Of a stretch of DNA of 64,000 bases, positions 14,694-22,878 are shown piece after piece. The notes beneath the pieces were generated by a model, which was not told the DNA's origin, made no database searches, and worked only from the letters and a program-made list of their open reading frames with translations. Source of the DNA: Candidatus Limimonas egerieequi (lineage in GTDB: Bacteria > Bacillota > Clostridia > Oscillospirales > Acutalibacteraceae); contig JAGHVH010000003.1 of assembly GCA_018064455.1 (NCBI GenBank), positions 62,001 through 126,000 on the forward strand, in the 5' to 3' direction. Both the position numbers and the translations under genes were made by a program. The first letter of the stretch is position 1, and each line of letters begins with the position of its first letter.

Positions 14694-15460
14694 TACTTGC
14701 TTGCTGCCTTTACTATAGTTGCAAAATCAGGAGCCTTAAGAGAAGCGCCGCCGATGAGACCACCGTCAACGTTAACCTTTGAAAGGAGGCCTTCTGCGTT
14801 GCCAGCATTCATTGAACCGCCGTACTGAACTGTTGTAGCCTCTGCTACATCCTTGCCGTACTTCTCTTCAATTGCTGCACGTACAAAGCCATTGCCTTCG
14901 TCAGCCTGATCATCAGTTGCTGTTACACCAGTGCCGATAGCCCATACTGGCTCATAGGCAATGATGATATCCTTCATAGCCTCAGCTGGAACGTTTGTAA
15001 GAGCCATTTTTGTCTGGAACTTGAGAAGTGTCTCTGTGTAACCAAGTTCTCTCTGCTCAAGTGTCTCACCAACACAGATGATTGGCTTAAGGCCAGCTTT
15101 AAGTGCTGCAAGAGTTCTAAGGTTTACTGTCTGGTCTGTCTCAGCGAAATATGTTCTTCTCTCGCTGTGACCGATTACAACGTATTCAACACCTGCTTCT
15201 TTGAGCATGTCAGCTGAAACTTCACCGGTGTATGCACCACTCTCTTTGAAGTGAACGTTCTCTGCACCAATCTTGATGTTTGAACCTTTTGTTGCTTCTA
15301 CTGCAGCATAGATGTCAACGAATGGTACGCAGAGTACTACGTCACAATTAGCATCAGCTACGAGTGGCTTCATTTCTTCGATTAAAGCCTTTGCTTCACT
15401 TGGTGTTTTGTTCATCTTCCAGTTACCAGCGATAACTGCGCGTCTTACGTCTTTTTTCAT
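14693..15460 (-). CDS. tpiA: Triosephosphate isomerase, 255 aa
   Basis: Interconverts dihydroxyacetone phosphate and glyceraldehyde 3-phosphate. All catalytic residues are visible: Asn13 and Lys15 in AGNWKMNKT, His98 in VIGHSERR, and Glu170 in AYEPVWAIGTG. The phosphate-binding end has YGGSMNAGN and GLIGGASL. The length is typical. It is encoded between pgk (27 bp upstream) and gpmI (1-bp overlap), which fits a glycolytic operon. Confidence 0.98.
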   Translation of the reverse strand: MKKDVRRAVIAGNWKMNKTPSEAKALIEEMKPLVADANCDVVLCVPFVDIYAAVEATKGSNIKIGAENVHFKESGAYTGEVSADMLKEAGVEYVVIGHSERRTYFAETDQTVNLRTLAALKAGLKPIICVGETLEQRELGYTETLLKFQTKMALTNVPAEAMKDIIIAYEPVWAIGTGVTATDDQADEGNGFVRAAIEEKYGKDVAEATTVQYGGSMNAGNAEGLLSKVNVDGGLIGGASLKAPDFATIVKAASK

Positions 15461-15486
15461 TATCTATTTACCTTCTTTAAAAATTT

Positions 15487-16695
15487 TTAGCGATCATTCA
15501 TTGCAGCGATGCCAGGAAGGTCAATGCCTTCAAGGAATTCAAGTGATGCACCGCCACCAGTTGAGATGTGAGTCATTTTCTCACCAAGGCCAAGCTGATT
15601 TACAGCTGCAGCAGAATCACCACCACCGATTACGGTGATAGCGCCTGATTCTGCCATAGCTTCAGCTATAGCGAGTGTACCCTTTGAAAGGGTAGGGTTC
15701 TCAAATACACCCATAGGTCCATTCCAAACAACAGTCTTTGCTTCCATGATTGTTTCGATGAACTTGATTGCAGACATAGGTCCTATGTCTGCGCCTTCGT
15801 ATCCATCAGGGATGTTCTTAACATCAACAATCTGAGTGTCAACTGGTGCGTCGATTGGATCTGGGAATTCTTTGATGATTGTTGTATCAACAGGGAGGAG
15901 GAGCTTAACGCCCTTTTCCTCAGCCTTTTTAATCATGTCACGGCAGTAGTCAATCTTGGTCTCGTCAAGAAGTGAGTTACCAACATTGTATCCCTGTGCT
16001 TTGAGGAATGTGAATGCCATACCACCACCGATGATAAGGGCATCAGCTTTGTTTAAGAGGTTCTCAATTACGTTGAGCTTGTCAGCAACCTTGGCACCGC
16101 CGAGAATGCATACGAATGGACGCTCTGGCTCGTTTACTGCGTTGCCGAGATACTTGAGTTCCTTTTCGATGAGGTAGCCGGATACAGCTTCATCAACGTA
16201 GTCAACTACACCTACTGTTGAGCAATGTGCTCTGTGTGCTGTACCAAAAGCATCGTTAACAAAGATATCTGCAAGTGAACCAAGCTCCTCTGAGAAGGCT
16301 GGATCATTCTTTTCTTCTTCTGCACGATAGCGAGTGTTCTGTAAAAGAACGATGTCGCCGTCCTGCATCTTGCCTATTTCATCGCGAACGTAATCGCAGA
16401 TTACTCTGTCGCAGTTTAAGAATTTAACTTCCTTTTCAAGGAGTTCAGAGAGCCTTACTGCTACTGGCTCAAGTGAAAGTTCTGGCTTTGGCTCGCCCTT
16501 TGGCTTGCCAAGGTGAGAGCAAAGAATTACTTTGCCACCATCAGATATAAGTTTCTTTATTGTAGGGAGAGCAGCAACAAGTCTGTTCTCGTCAGTGATT
16601 TTGCCTTCCTTAAGTGGAACGTTAAAGTCGCAGCGTACAAGTACGCGCTTGCCTTTGACTTCAATGTCATCTACAGTTTTTTTGTTAAATACCAT
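15487..16695 (-). CDS. pgk: Phosphoglycerate kinase, 402 aa
   Basis: Transfers phosphate from 1,3-bisphosphoglycerate to ADP. The family motifs are present: [11 protein letters not shown] near the N-terminus, [29 protein letters not shown], the nucleotide-binding GPMGVFE and the C-terminal GGGDSAAAV with [13 protein letters not shown]. The length is normal. AGAGGAAAA precedes the ATG. It follows the degV-like gene by 24 bp on the same strand, so it may be read from the long valS-led transcript or from a promoter that I could not identify. Confidence 0.98.
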   Translation of the reverse strand: MVFNKKTVDDIEVKGKRVLVRCDFNVPLKEGKITDENRLVAALPTIKKLISDGGKVILCSHLGKPKGEPKPELSLEPVAVRLSELLEKEVKFLNCDRVICDYVRDEIGKMQDGDIVLLQNTRYRAEEEKNDPAFSEELGSLADIFVNDAFGTAHRAHCSTVGVVDYVDEAVSGYLIEKELKYLGNAVNEPERPFVCILGGAKVADKLNVIENLLNKADALIIGGGMAFTFLKAQGYNVGNSLLDETKIDYCRDMIKKAEEKGVKLLLPVDTTIIKEFPDPIDAPVDTQIVDVKNIPDGYEGADIGPMSAIKFIETIMEAKTVVWNGPMGVFENPTLSKGTLAIAEAMAESGAITVIGGGDSAAAVNQLGLGEKMTHISTGGGASLEFLEGIDLPGIAAMNDR

Positions 16696-16719
16696 TGTCT
16701 TTTCCTCTTGATTTATAAT

Positions 16720-17445
16720 TTAAGCTTTGAAGCAAAATGCGAGAGCATCTTTGCTTGCTGTGTATGCAGAGATAGCGCCAAGCTTGTAGAGTGTGATAGG
16801 AGCATAGCCGAGTTCTTCTTCAAGAAGCATAGCAAGAGCACGAGCTTCCTTTTTGCGTGAAGCATAGCCGATTGCATAGTCAGGCTTGTCAGCGCGAAGG
16901 GACTCTGCGCAGCTATCATAAAGCTGGTCGAAAGATTTGCCGTCTGGTCCTTCGATTACGATTGAAACCTTTGCTTCATTTAAAGCAGTCATAATCTCAT
17001 CAATAGACGCACCATCCTGTGCAAGCTTTGCAGCCTCAAGTACGAGCATGCCAGCTGCCATAGATGGGTTCTTAGAATTAAAGATTTCAATTCTAAGCGT
17101 TGATGTTGGGTTCTGTGCTTTATAGAGATCGATTGCTTCCTGCACAGTTCTGTGCATTGGGAAGTAATCGTCACCAGTCATAATAACGATAACGTTTTCA
17201 AAACCGCAGGAAGCCGCATTCTTGAAACGATCAAGGTATACAGCTGCTGGAATTGAAACGCTCTTGATTTTGTCTTTTGGAGCGGGAAGAATCTCATAGA
17301 AGTTTTCCTGTGAGAAATCGATGCCTTCGTAAAGAATGCGATCATCAATGTTGAATGTTGTGGCAAGAATTTCCACATCGTACTGATCAACAAGATTTGC
17401 TGGCAAATCGCAACATGTGTCAGTGATAATCATTGTTTTACTCAT
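16720..17445 (-). CDS. DegV family fatty-acid-binding-like protein, short form, 241 aa
   Basis: DegV/FakB proteins bind a fatty acid for phosphorylation by the FakA kinase, or have related lipid-binding roles. The N-terminal signature IITDTCCDLP is at residues 6-15, and a conserved FKSVSIPAAVY-like segment follows. The C-terminus reads KLGAISAYTASKDALAF where family members have a GxxxGxHxGPG-type motif, so the lipid-phosphate binding end is degenerate. At 241 aa it is shorter than the usual 275-290. The ATG at 17445 overlaps the trmL stop (ATGA) and has GGAGGGA upstream. The longer frame to 17568 lies inside trmL. Confidence 0.75.
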   Translation of the reverse strand: MSKTMIITDTCCDLPANLVDQYDVEILATTFNIDDRILYEGIDFSQENFYEILPAPKDKIKSVSIPAAVYLDRFKNAASCGFENVIVIMTGDDYFPMHRTVQEAIDLYKAQNPTSTLRIEIFNSKNPSMAAGMLVLEAAKLAQDGASIDEIMTALNEAKVSIVIEGPDGKSFDQLYDSCAESLRADKPDYAIGYASRKKEARALAMLLEEELGYAPITLYKLGAISAYTASKDALAFCFKA

Positions 17446-17951
17446 GTAAAATCCCTCCATTTGTAGTTGTGTAATTCCCCTTTGCAGAGGAGTTCTGGAT
17501 AATCCCATTGACGTAGCGTTTCGTACACTGCTATGGCAACTGAATTCGAAAGGTTGAGGCTGCGACACTCATCCATCATCGGGATGCGAACGCATCGCTC
17601 CGGATGCTCAATGAGAAGTTCCTCAGGCAAACCTTTCGTTTCCTTGCCAAAGAGTAGAAACGCGTTGTCGGGATAGTTTACATCTGAATGGCGACTTTGC
17701 GCCTTGGTGGTGAAGTAGAAAAAGTCTCCGCCTTTATTTTTTTCGAAGAAATCATCTAGGTTTTCATAGTAGAAGATTTCAAGAAAGTGCCAATAGTCTA
17801 GTCCTGAACGTTTTAAGTTTTTGTCGGTCACCTCAAAGCCCATGGGCTTAACTATGTGGAGCCGGGCGCCAGTGCAGGCGCAAGTCCTTGCAATGTTACC
17901 TGTGTTTTGTGGTATCTCAGGTTCAACAAGAACTATGTTGAGGACTGCCAT
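17442..17951 (-). CDS. trmL: tRNA (cytidine/uridine-34-2'-O)-methyltransferase TrmL, 169 aa
   Basis: SPOUT-class SAM methyltransferase that modifies the wobble ribose of tRNA-Leu. It starts with the family motif LVEPEIPQNTGNIARTC, continues with LHIVKPMGF and LLFGKETKGLP, and ends with the knot motif RIPM then SLNLSNSVAIAVYE. The length and layout match TrmL rather than the larger SpoU proteins. It overlaps the degV-like gene by 4 bp and lies 12 bp after the KdpD-like gene. Confidence 0.95.
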   Translation of the reverse strand: MAVLNIVLVEPEIPQNTGNIARTCACTGARLHIVKPMGFEVTDKNLKRSGLDYWHFLEIFYYENLDDFFEKNKGGDFFYFTTKAQSRHSDVNYPDNAFLLFGKETKGLPEELLIEHPERCVRIPMMDECRSLNLSNSVAIAVYETLRQWDYPELLCKGELHNYKWRDFT

Positions 17952-17963
17952 GATACTTCTCCT

Positions 17964-18959
17964 TTAACGGTCTTTGTTAATGTCGAGCAAGTTATCAACT
18001 GTCTGGACGATGAAATCAGATTCATCTTCAATTACCTTGAGTTTGTCGATAATTTCGCTCTCTTCCATAAGGTTCATACCCTCACGGATTGATTTTGCAT
18101 TTTTGTATATTTCCTGTGCTCTTGGATACATATCGTGAGATATGTTCTTGGTAACAGCAGCCTTTAAATGCTCGCGTGCGCGCATTTCTGCTTCGGCTTG
18201 CTTCTCTGCTTCCAAATCTGCACGTTCAATAGCGATAGTAATCTGAGACAAAAGGGCAGTAACGCAGTTGACTGCCTCATCTGAAAGTTCGTGTTGTGAG
18301 CAATCGATAGATACTACACCAACAGTTTTCTTGTTGCTGCGAATAGGAATATATTTGTGGCCAGCATCAGGGAATTCAACTTCACCGTGACCACAACTTG
18401 CTGAGTTTTTATAGCACCATTTCTTAGCTTCGTTCTCATCGTTTTTATCAATGTCGAAGAAGAATTCTACTTCAGAACCAGTGAGCTCGGTTAAAGCATC
18501 ATCCGCGTACTCGATAACTTTGTCCTTACCGTGGATGGAGATAAGGCCTTCTGAAGCCTTGTAGAGTTTCTTGTGTAGAGAAACGTTCTGTTTAGATATA
18601 GCCATCTGTCTTTGAAGCCTGCTAACTAACAAGTTTACAATGAGCGCAACTATTAGGAAGAGTCCAGCTGAAAGTGCGAAACTCTTAAAGCCGTGGTCAT
18701 GTGGTGTATGCCAGTCGTACTTTGGCTCAAGGAACATAAAATTGTGCGTCATGATAAAGAGTACGGATGAGAGCACAGTCGTAAGGAAACTCTTCGTTTC
18801 AGTTACGATGATTATGATTCCGAGAAGATAGAGTGTTAAGAGGTTTTCAGAGTGAATTCCTCTAAAATCTAAAACAAAGGCTAAAAGGGTAGTGAGTGCA
18901 TAAGTGATGATAACTATGGCGAGATTTTTGGCATAGTGTCTCCAATTTATCTTGCTCAT
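17964..18959 (-). CDS. KdpD-like sensor fragment (DUF4118-GAF), no ATPase domain, 331 aa
   Basis: Residues 10-115 form the four-helix DUF4118 membrane domain of the KdpD potassium sensor. A GAF domain follows (about 140-250, with GVVSIDC), then a helical segment where His275 sits in NISHDMYPR instead of the usual SHDLRTPL. The chain ends after the dimerisation-like helices; the HATPase domain and the N-terminal KdpD/Usp domains of true KdpD are absent. It is encoded 16 bp downstream of two RCK genes, which links it to potassium homeostasis. The stop and the next gene 12 bp away argue for a real short form, not a sequencing break. Whether His275 is ever phosphorylated is unknown. Confidence 0.75.
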   Translation of the reverse strand: MSKINWRHYAKNLAIVIITYALTTLLAFVLDFRGIHSENLLTLYLLGIIIIVTETKSFLTTVLSSVLFIMTHNFMFLEPKYDWHTPHDHGFKSFALSAGLFLIVALIVNLLVSRLQRQMAISKQNVSLHKKLYKASEGLISIHGKDKVIEYADDALTELTGSEVEFFFDIDKNDENEAKKWCYKNSASCGHGEVEFPDAGHKYIPIRSNKKTVGVVSIDCSQHELSDEAVNCVTALLSQITIAIERADLEAEKQAEAEMRAREHLKAAVTKNISHDMYPRAQEIYKNAKSIREGMNLMEESEIIDKLKVIEDESDFIVQTVDNLLDINKDR

Positions 18960-18975
18960 TTTGCTTGCTCCTTTG

Positions 18976-19635
18976 TTACTTGGTGATTGCTCCGATTACC
19001 TTCTTGAGATTCTCAGGGGAAGATATTACAAGGAGCTTGTCGCCTGCTTTGATTTCAGTATTACCGTTTGGAACTATCATATCGGATGACTTTCTGATGA
19101 TACATCCGATGATGGAGTTAGTAGGTAAATCGATATTCATAAGAGTTTGACCAACACAGGAGTAATTAGATTCAACATATACTTCAGTGATAGTAACCTT
19201 GTCGTTTTCAAGGTTCATACTCTTGATGAGGTTTTCTACTGATGTAGCTTGAGTAATATATTCTGCAACCATGTGGGTAGAAGATATTACGGTGTTTACA
19301 CCGAGCTCTTTGAAAAGATCGGCGTTTTTAGGGTTTGCAACGATGCAGATAACTTTCTTAACACCAAAGCAACGCTTTGCATATTGGCAGATTGCAAGGT
19401 TGTCTGCATCCTTGTATGTAAGTGCGATTATTACATCGAAATCCTGGATTCCTGCTTCCTCTAAAACGAAACGTTTTGATGGGTCGCCACAGAATACTGG
19501 GATTTTATGTGTTGATGAAAGATAATCGCAATATGCTTGGTCGTCATTGATGACAACGATTTTATGCTTTTTCTTAACAAGATTTCCGATAAGGAAGTCG
19601 GCCTGTGTACGGCCACCTGCTACTACAATTCTCAT
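18976..19635 (-). CDS. TrkA-type RCK protein (RCK_N + RCK_C), 219 aa
   Basis: Cytoplasmic nucleotide-binding regulator of potassium channels or Trk/Ktr transporters. The N-terminal Rossmann domain starts MRIVVAGGRTQADFLI, so the dinucleotide motif is altered (GGRTQ instead of GxGxxG). The acidic strand end is VVINDD and the later part of the fold reads VIIALTYKDADNL. The C-terminal RCK_C domain (about 130-217) includes GDKLLVISSPENL, the part that binds ligands such as c-di-AMP in KtrA/KtrC. The start overlaps the second RCK gene by 4 bp. The membrane subunit is not in the window. Confidence 0.88.
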   Translation of the reverse strand: MRIVVAGGRTQADFLIGNLVKKKHKIVVINDDQAYCDYLSSTHKIPVFCGDPSKRFVLEEAGIQDFDVIIALTYKDADNLAICQYAKRCFGVKKVICIVANPKNADLFKELGVNTVISSTHMVAEYITQATSVENLIKSMNLENDKVTITEVYVESNYSCVGQTLMNIDLPTNSIIGCIIRKSSDMIVPNGNTEIKAGDKLLVISSPENLKKVIGAITK

Positions 19636-20072
19636 AGGTCTTCTTCCTCCTCATTCTCACCAAAGATTGTGTCTTCAAAGACACCCATGGTTAATTTGAA
19701 AGGATAGATACCATGTATGTTAAAGCCTTTGATAAGGAGTTCCTTATCAGTATCCTCAAAGCGGACATATACATTTGGCACAGCAAAAATACGGCTAGCG
19801 ATTTGCGCGATGAGGCTGTTGAGGTTGTCGTTGCCTGTGCAGGCAACGAGCATTGAAGCCTCATCGATATCGGCGTATTTTAATGTGTCAACGTCAATGC
19901 CGTCCGCTTTGATGGTGAAACCACCAAAGGTTTCAGGAAGCTTTGAAAAAGCAGTTTCATCATTGTCGATGACGATAACTTGATAACCTTTATCTGAAAG
20001 CATTGTAGCGAGTCTACGACCAAGGCGGCCACAGCCGACGATGATAACACGCTCTTTTCTTTCAAGTTTCAT
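19632..20072 (-). CDS. TrkA-N domain protein, single-domain, 146 aa
   Basis: Encodes only the NAD-binding RCK_N domain, with a canonical dinucleotide motif GCGRLGRR (residues 12-19) and VIVIDND. A short tail rich in acidic residues (GENEEEEDL) follows; no RCK_C domain is present. It directly precedes a two-domain RCK protein whose own dinucleotide motif is degenerate, which suggests that the two form a hetero-oligomeric gating ring. It lies 23 bp after valS on the same strand. Confidence 0.85.
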   Translation of the reverse strand: MKLERKERVIIVGCGRLGRRLATMLSDKGYQVIVIDNDETAFSKLPETFGGFTIKADGIDVDTLKYADIDEASMLVACTGNDNLNSLIAQIASRIFAVPNVYVRFEDTDKELLIKGFNIHGIYPFKLTMGVFEDTIFGENEEEEDL

Positions 20073-20095
20073 TTATCTCACACTCCTTGATGAGC

Positions 20096-22717
20096 TTATG
20101 CGAGCTTTGCAATACTCTCCTCGAGCATCTTGATTTTTTCTTCAATCTTGGCAGCTGAAAGCTTGGTCTTTTCAACCTCTGCCTCTGGAGCCTTGGCCAT
20201 GAAGCCTGGGTTGTTAAGCTTGCGGCTAAAGAACTCAAGGTCCTTCTTTGCATCAGCAAGTTCCTTATTAAGACGAGCTTTTTCAGCTTCGAAGTCAACG
20301 AGTTCGTTCATAGGGATGAAGATTTTAGCATCCTCTGTGATAATCTGAACAGCGCCTTCGATTTCAACGTCTGCGCAAACAGTTACGCTGGATGCGTAAG
20401 CAAGGCGTTGCATATAGATTGTGCCCTGCTCGAATGTTTTATCGAATGTTGTGTCGATGAATACCTCTGCCTTCTTTGAAGGAGGTACGTTCATCTCGGC
20501 ACGTCTATTACGGATAGCCTTAACAGCTGTCATAATACGCTCGAATTCTGTTTCATCCTGAGCAAAGTCAAGTGCTTCGTCATACTCAGGGTAAGCAGAA
20601 ATCATGATGCTCTCGCCATCGTGAGGGAGAGTGAGCCAGATTTCTTCTGTTATAAATGGCATGAATGGGTGGAGGAGTTTGAGTGCGTTAGAGAGTACAT
20701 AGATAAGTACTGCTCGTGCATTTGCTGCTTCCTCTCCGCCTTGCTGGAGTCTGATCTTGGCAATCTCGATGTACCAGTCGCAGAAGCAGTCCCAGATAAA
20801 GTCATAAAGCTTTTGTACTGCGATGCCGAGCTCGTAGTTGTCGATGTTTGTATTGACATCCTTTGCAAGTGTGTTGAGTTTTGAAATAATCCATTTATCC
20901 TCAATAGCAAGCTTCTCTGGAATGTGTGGTGCCTCTTCGCTGTCATCAATGTTCATCAAGATGAAGCGGGCAGCATTCCAAATCTTGTTAGCGAAGTTAC
21001 GAGATGCCTCAACCTTTTCGGTTGAGAAACGCATGTCATTTCCTGGGCTGTTACCAGTAGCAAGAGTGAAGCGGAGTGCGTCAGCACCGTACTGGTCGAT
21101 AATCTCAAGTGGGTCAATACCGTTGCCAAGAGACTTAGACATCTTGCGTCCCTGTGCGTCGCGAACAAGGCCGTGGATGAGAACTGTGTCAAATGGCTCA
21201 GCATTCATCTGCTCGCAAGATGAGAAAATCATACGAGCAACCCAGAAGAAGATGATGTCATATCCTGTAACCAAAGTGTTGGTTGGGAAGTAGTGTTTAA
21301 GCTCTGGTGTCTCGTCTGGCCAGCCGAGAGTTGAGAATGGCCAAAGGGCAGAAGAGAACCATGTGTCAAGAGTATCAGGATCCTGATGGATGTGCTCGCT
21401 ACCACAGTGAGCGCACTTTGTTGGCTCCTCACGTGATACTGTGATCTCATCACAGTCGTCGCAGTACCAAGCAGGAATTCTGTGACCCCACCAAAGCTGA
21501 CGTGAGATACACCAGTCCTTGATGTTTTCCATCCAGTGATAGTATGTCTTATCAAAACGGTCAGGTACAAACTTAACCTTACCATTTTTAACTATGTCTA
21601 TTGCAGGCTTTGCAAGAGGTTCCATGCGAACGAACCACTGCTTTGAAACGCGTGGCTCAACAGATGTGCCGCAACGGTAGCATGTGCCAACGTTGTGCTT
21701 CATAGGCTCAACCTTAACAAGGTAGCCCTCTTCCTCAAGCTGTTTAACAAGAGCCTTGCGGCACTCGTAACGGTCCATACCACGATACTGCTCTGGTGGT
21801 ACGTCGTTCATATATCCATCGTCAGTCATAACGTTGATAATAGGAAGGTTATGACGGAGACCAACTTCAAAGTCGTTAGGGTCGTGAGCTGGAGTAATCT
21901 TAACTACGCCAGTACCGAAGTCCATTTCAACATATTCATCAGCAACGATAGGGATTTCTGTGTTCATGATAGGAAGGATAACCTTCTTACCAACGAGGTC
22001 TTTGTAGCGCTCGTCATCAGGGTGAACAGCGACAGCTGTATCACCGAACATTGTCTCTGGACGAGTTGTAGCAAGAAGTACATCGCCTGAGCCGTCAGCG
22101 AGAGGGTAACGAAGGTGCCAGAATGAACCGTCCTTCTCCTCGTATTCTACTTCGGCATCAGAAATTGATGTAAGGCAGTGTGGACACCAGTTGATGATGC
22201 GCTCGCCACGGTAGATAAGGTCCTTGTCGTAGAGTCTTACGAAAACTTCCTTAACTGCCTTGGAGCAACCTTCATCAAGAGTAAAGCGCTCACGGTCCCA
22301 GTCGCATGATGAGCCCATCTTCTTAAGCTGCTCAACAATGCGTCCGCCGTACTGTGCCTTCCAGTCCCAAGCGCGCTCCAAAAACTTGTCGCGGCCAAGA
22401 TCCTGCTTTGTAACGCCCTCTTTTTTGAGTGCTTCAACTATCTTGGCCTCTGTTGCGATAGACGCATGGTCTGTGCCTGGAAGCCAAAGTGTATCAAATC
22501 CTTTCATTCGATGGTAACGAATGAGGATGTCCTGTAATGTGTTGTCAAGAGCGTGACCCATGTGAAGTTGTCCCGTGATGTTTGGTGGTGGGATAACGAT
22601 TGTGTAAGGTGTCTTACGCTCGTCTAAATTTGCATGAAAGTATTTTCCATCAAGCCATGTTTGGTAGATCCTATCTTCTACCTCGGCTGGGTTGTACTTT
22701 GTGGCAAGGTCTTTCAT
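20096..22717 (-). CDS. valS: Valyl-tRNA synthetase, 873 aa
   Basis: Class I synthetase charging tRNA-Val. The HIGH motif variant HMGH is at residues 52-55 within NITGQLHMGHAL, and KMSKS lies near residue 524 (GRKMSKSLGNGIDP). A CP1 editing domain lies between them, and an anticodon-binding domain and a C-terminal coiled-coil arm follow (VDFEAEKARLNKELADAKKD). The start is the ATG at 22717 with GGAGG 8 bp upstream; the longer frame begins with a GTG inside that ribosome-binding site. I see no T-box leader, as only about 60 bases separate the promoter from the start. Confidence 0.98.
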   Translation of the reverse strand: MKDLATKYNPAEVEDRIYQTWLDGKYFHANLDERKTPYTIVIPPPNITGQLHMGHALDNTLQDILIRYHRMKGFDTLWLPGTDHASIATEAKIVEALKKEGVTKQDLGRDKFLERAWDWKAQYGGRIVEQLKKMGSSCDWDRERFTLDEGCSKAVKEVFVRLYDKDLIYRGERIINWCPHCLTSISDAEVEYEEKDGSFWHLRYPLADGSGDVLLATTRPETMFGDTAVAVHPDDERYKDLVGKKVILPIMNTEIPIVADEYVEMDFGTGVVKITPAHDPNDFEVGLRHNLPIINVMTDDGYMNDVPPEQYRGMDRYECRKALVKQLEEEGYLVKVEPMKHNVGTCYRCGTSVEPRVSKQWFVRMEPLAKPAIDIVKNGKVKFVPDRFDKTYYHWMENIKDWCISRQLWWGHRIPAWYCDDCDEITVSREEPTKCAHCGSEHIHQDPDTLDTWFSSALWPFSTLGWPDETPELKHYFPTNTLVTGYDIIFFWVARMIFSSCEQMNAEPFDTVLIHGLVRDAQGRKMSKSLGNGIDPLEIIDQYGADALRFTLATGNSPGNDMRFSTEKVEASRNFANKIWNAARFILMNIDDSEEAPHIPEKLAIEDKWIISKLNTLAKDVNTNIDNYELGIAVQKLYDFIWDCFCDWYIEIAKIRLQQGGEEAANARAVLIYVLSNALKLLHPFMPFITEEIWLTLPHDGESIMISAYPEYDEALDFAQDETEFERIMTAVKAIRNRRAEMNVPPSKKAEVFIDTTFDKTFEQGTIYMQRLAYASSVTVCADVEIEGAVQIITEDAKIFIPMNELVDFEAEKARLNKELADAKKDLEFFSRKLNNPGFMAKAPEAEVEKTKLSAAKIEEKIKMLEESIAKLA

Positions 22718-22774
22718 TGGTTTTGCCTCCACTTAATAATAGATATGAATATAAAAATATATATTAACCAATTA

Positions 22775-22803
22775 ATTATATATTTTACCTTAATTATTTG
22801 CAA
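22775..22803 (-). promoter_or_regulatory. Promoter of the valS-led operon
   Basis: Minus strand: TTGCAA (22803-22798), exactly 17 bp, TATAAT (22780-22775). Confidence 0.75.
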
Positions 22804-22815
22804 GAGGAAGTTACC

Positions 22816-22844
22816 TTGACACTAAGTCGCAAAAATTCTATAAT
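22816..22844 (+). promoter_or_regulatory. Consensus promoter of the murE-femX gene
   Basis: Perfect TTGACA (22816-22821), 17 bp, perfect TATAAT (22839-22844). It is back to back with the valS promoter, with the two -35 boxes 12 bp apart. Confidence 0.85.
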
Positions 22845-22878
22845 TTTTGTGTATTTTTAGATGAAAGCGGTATACTTC

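Noticed and set aside
17446-17568. Longer N-terminus for the DegV-like protein
   Set aside because: It would lie wholly inside trmL, and the DegV signature starts at the ATG at 17445.
22718-22774. T-box riboswitch before valS
   Set aside because: Only about 60 bases lie between promoter and start, with no specifier stem, T-box sequence or terminator.
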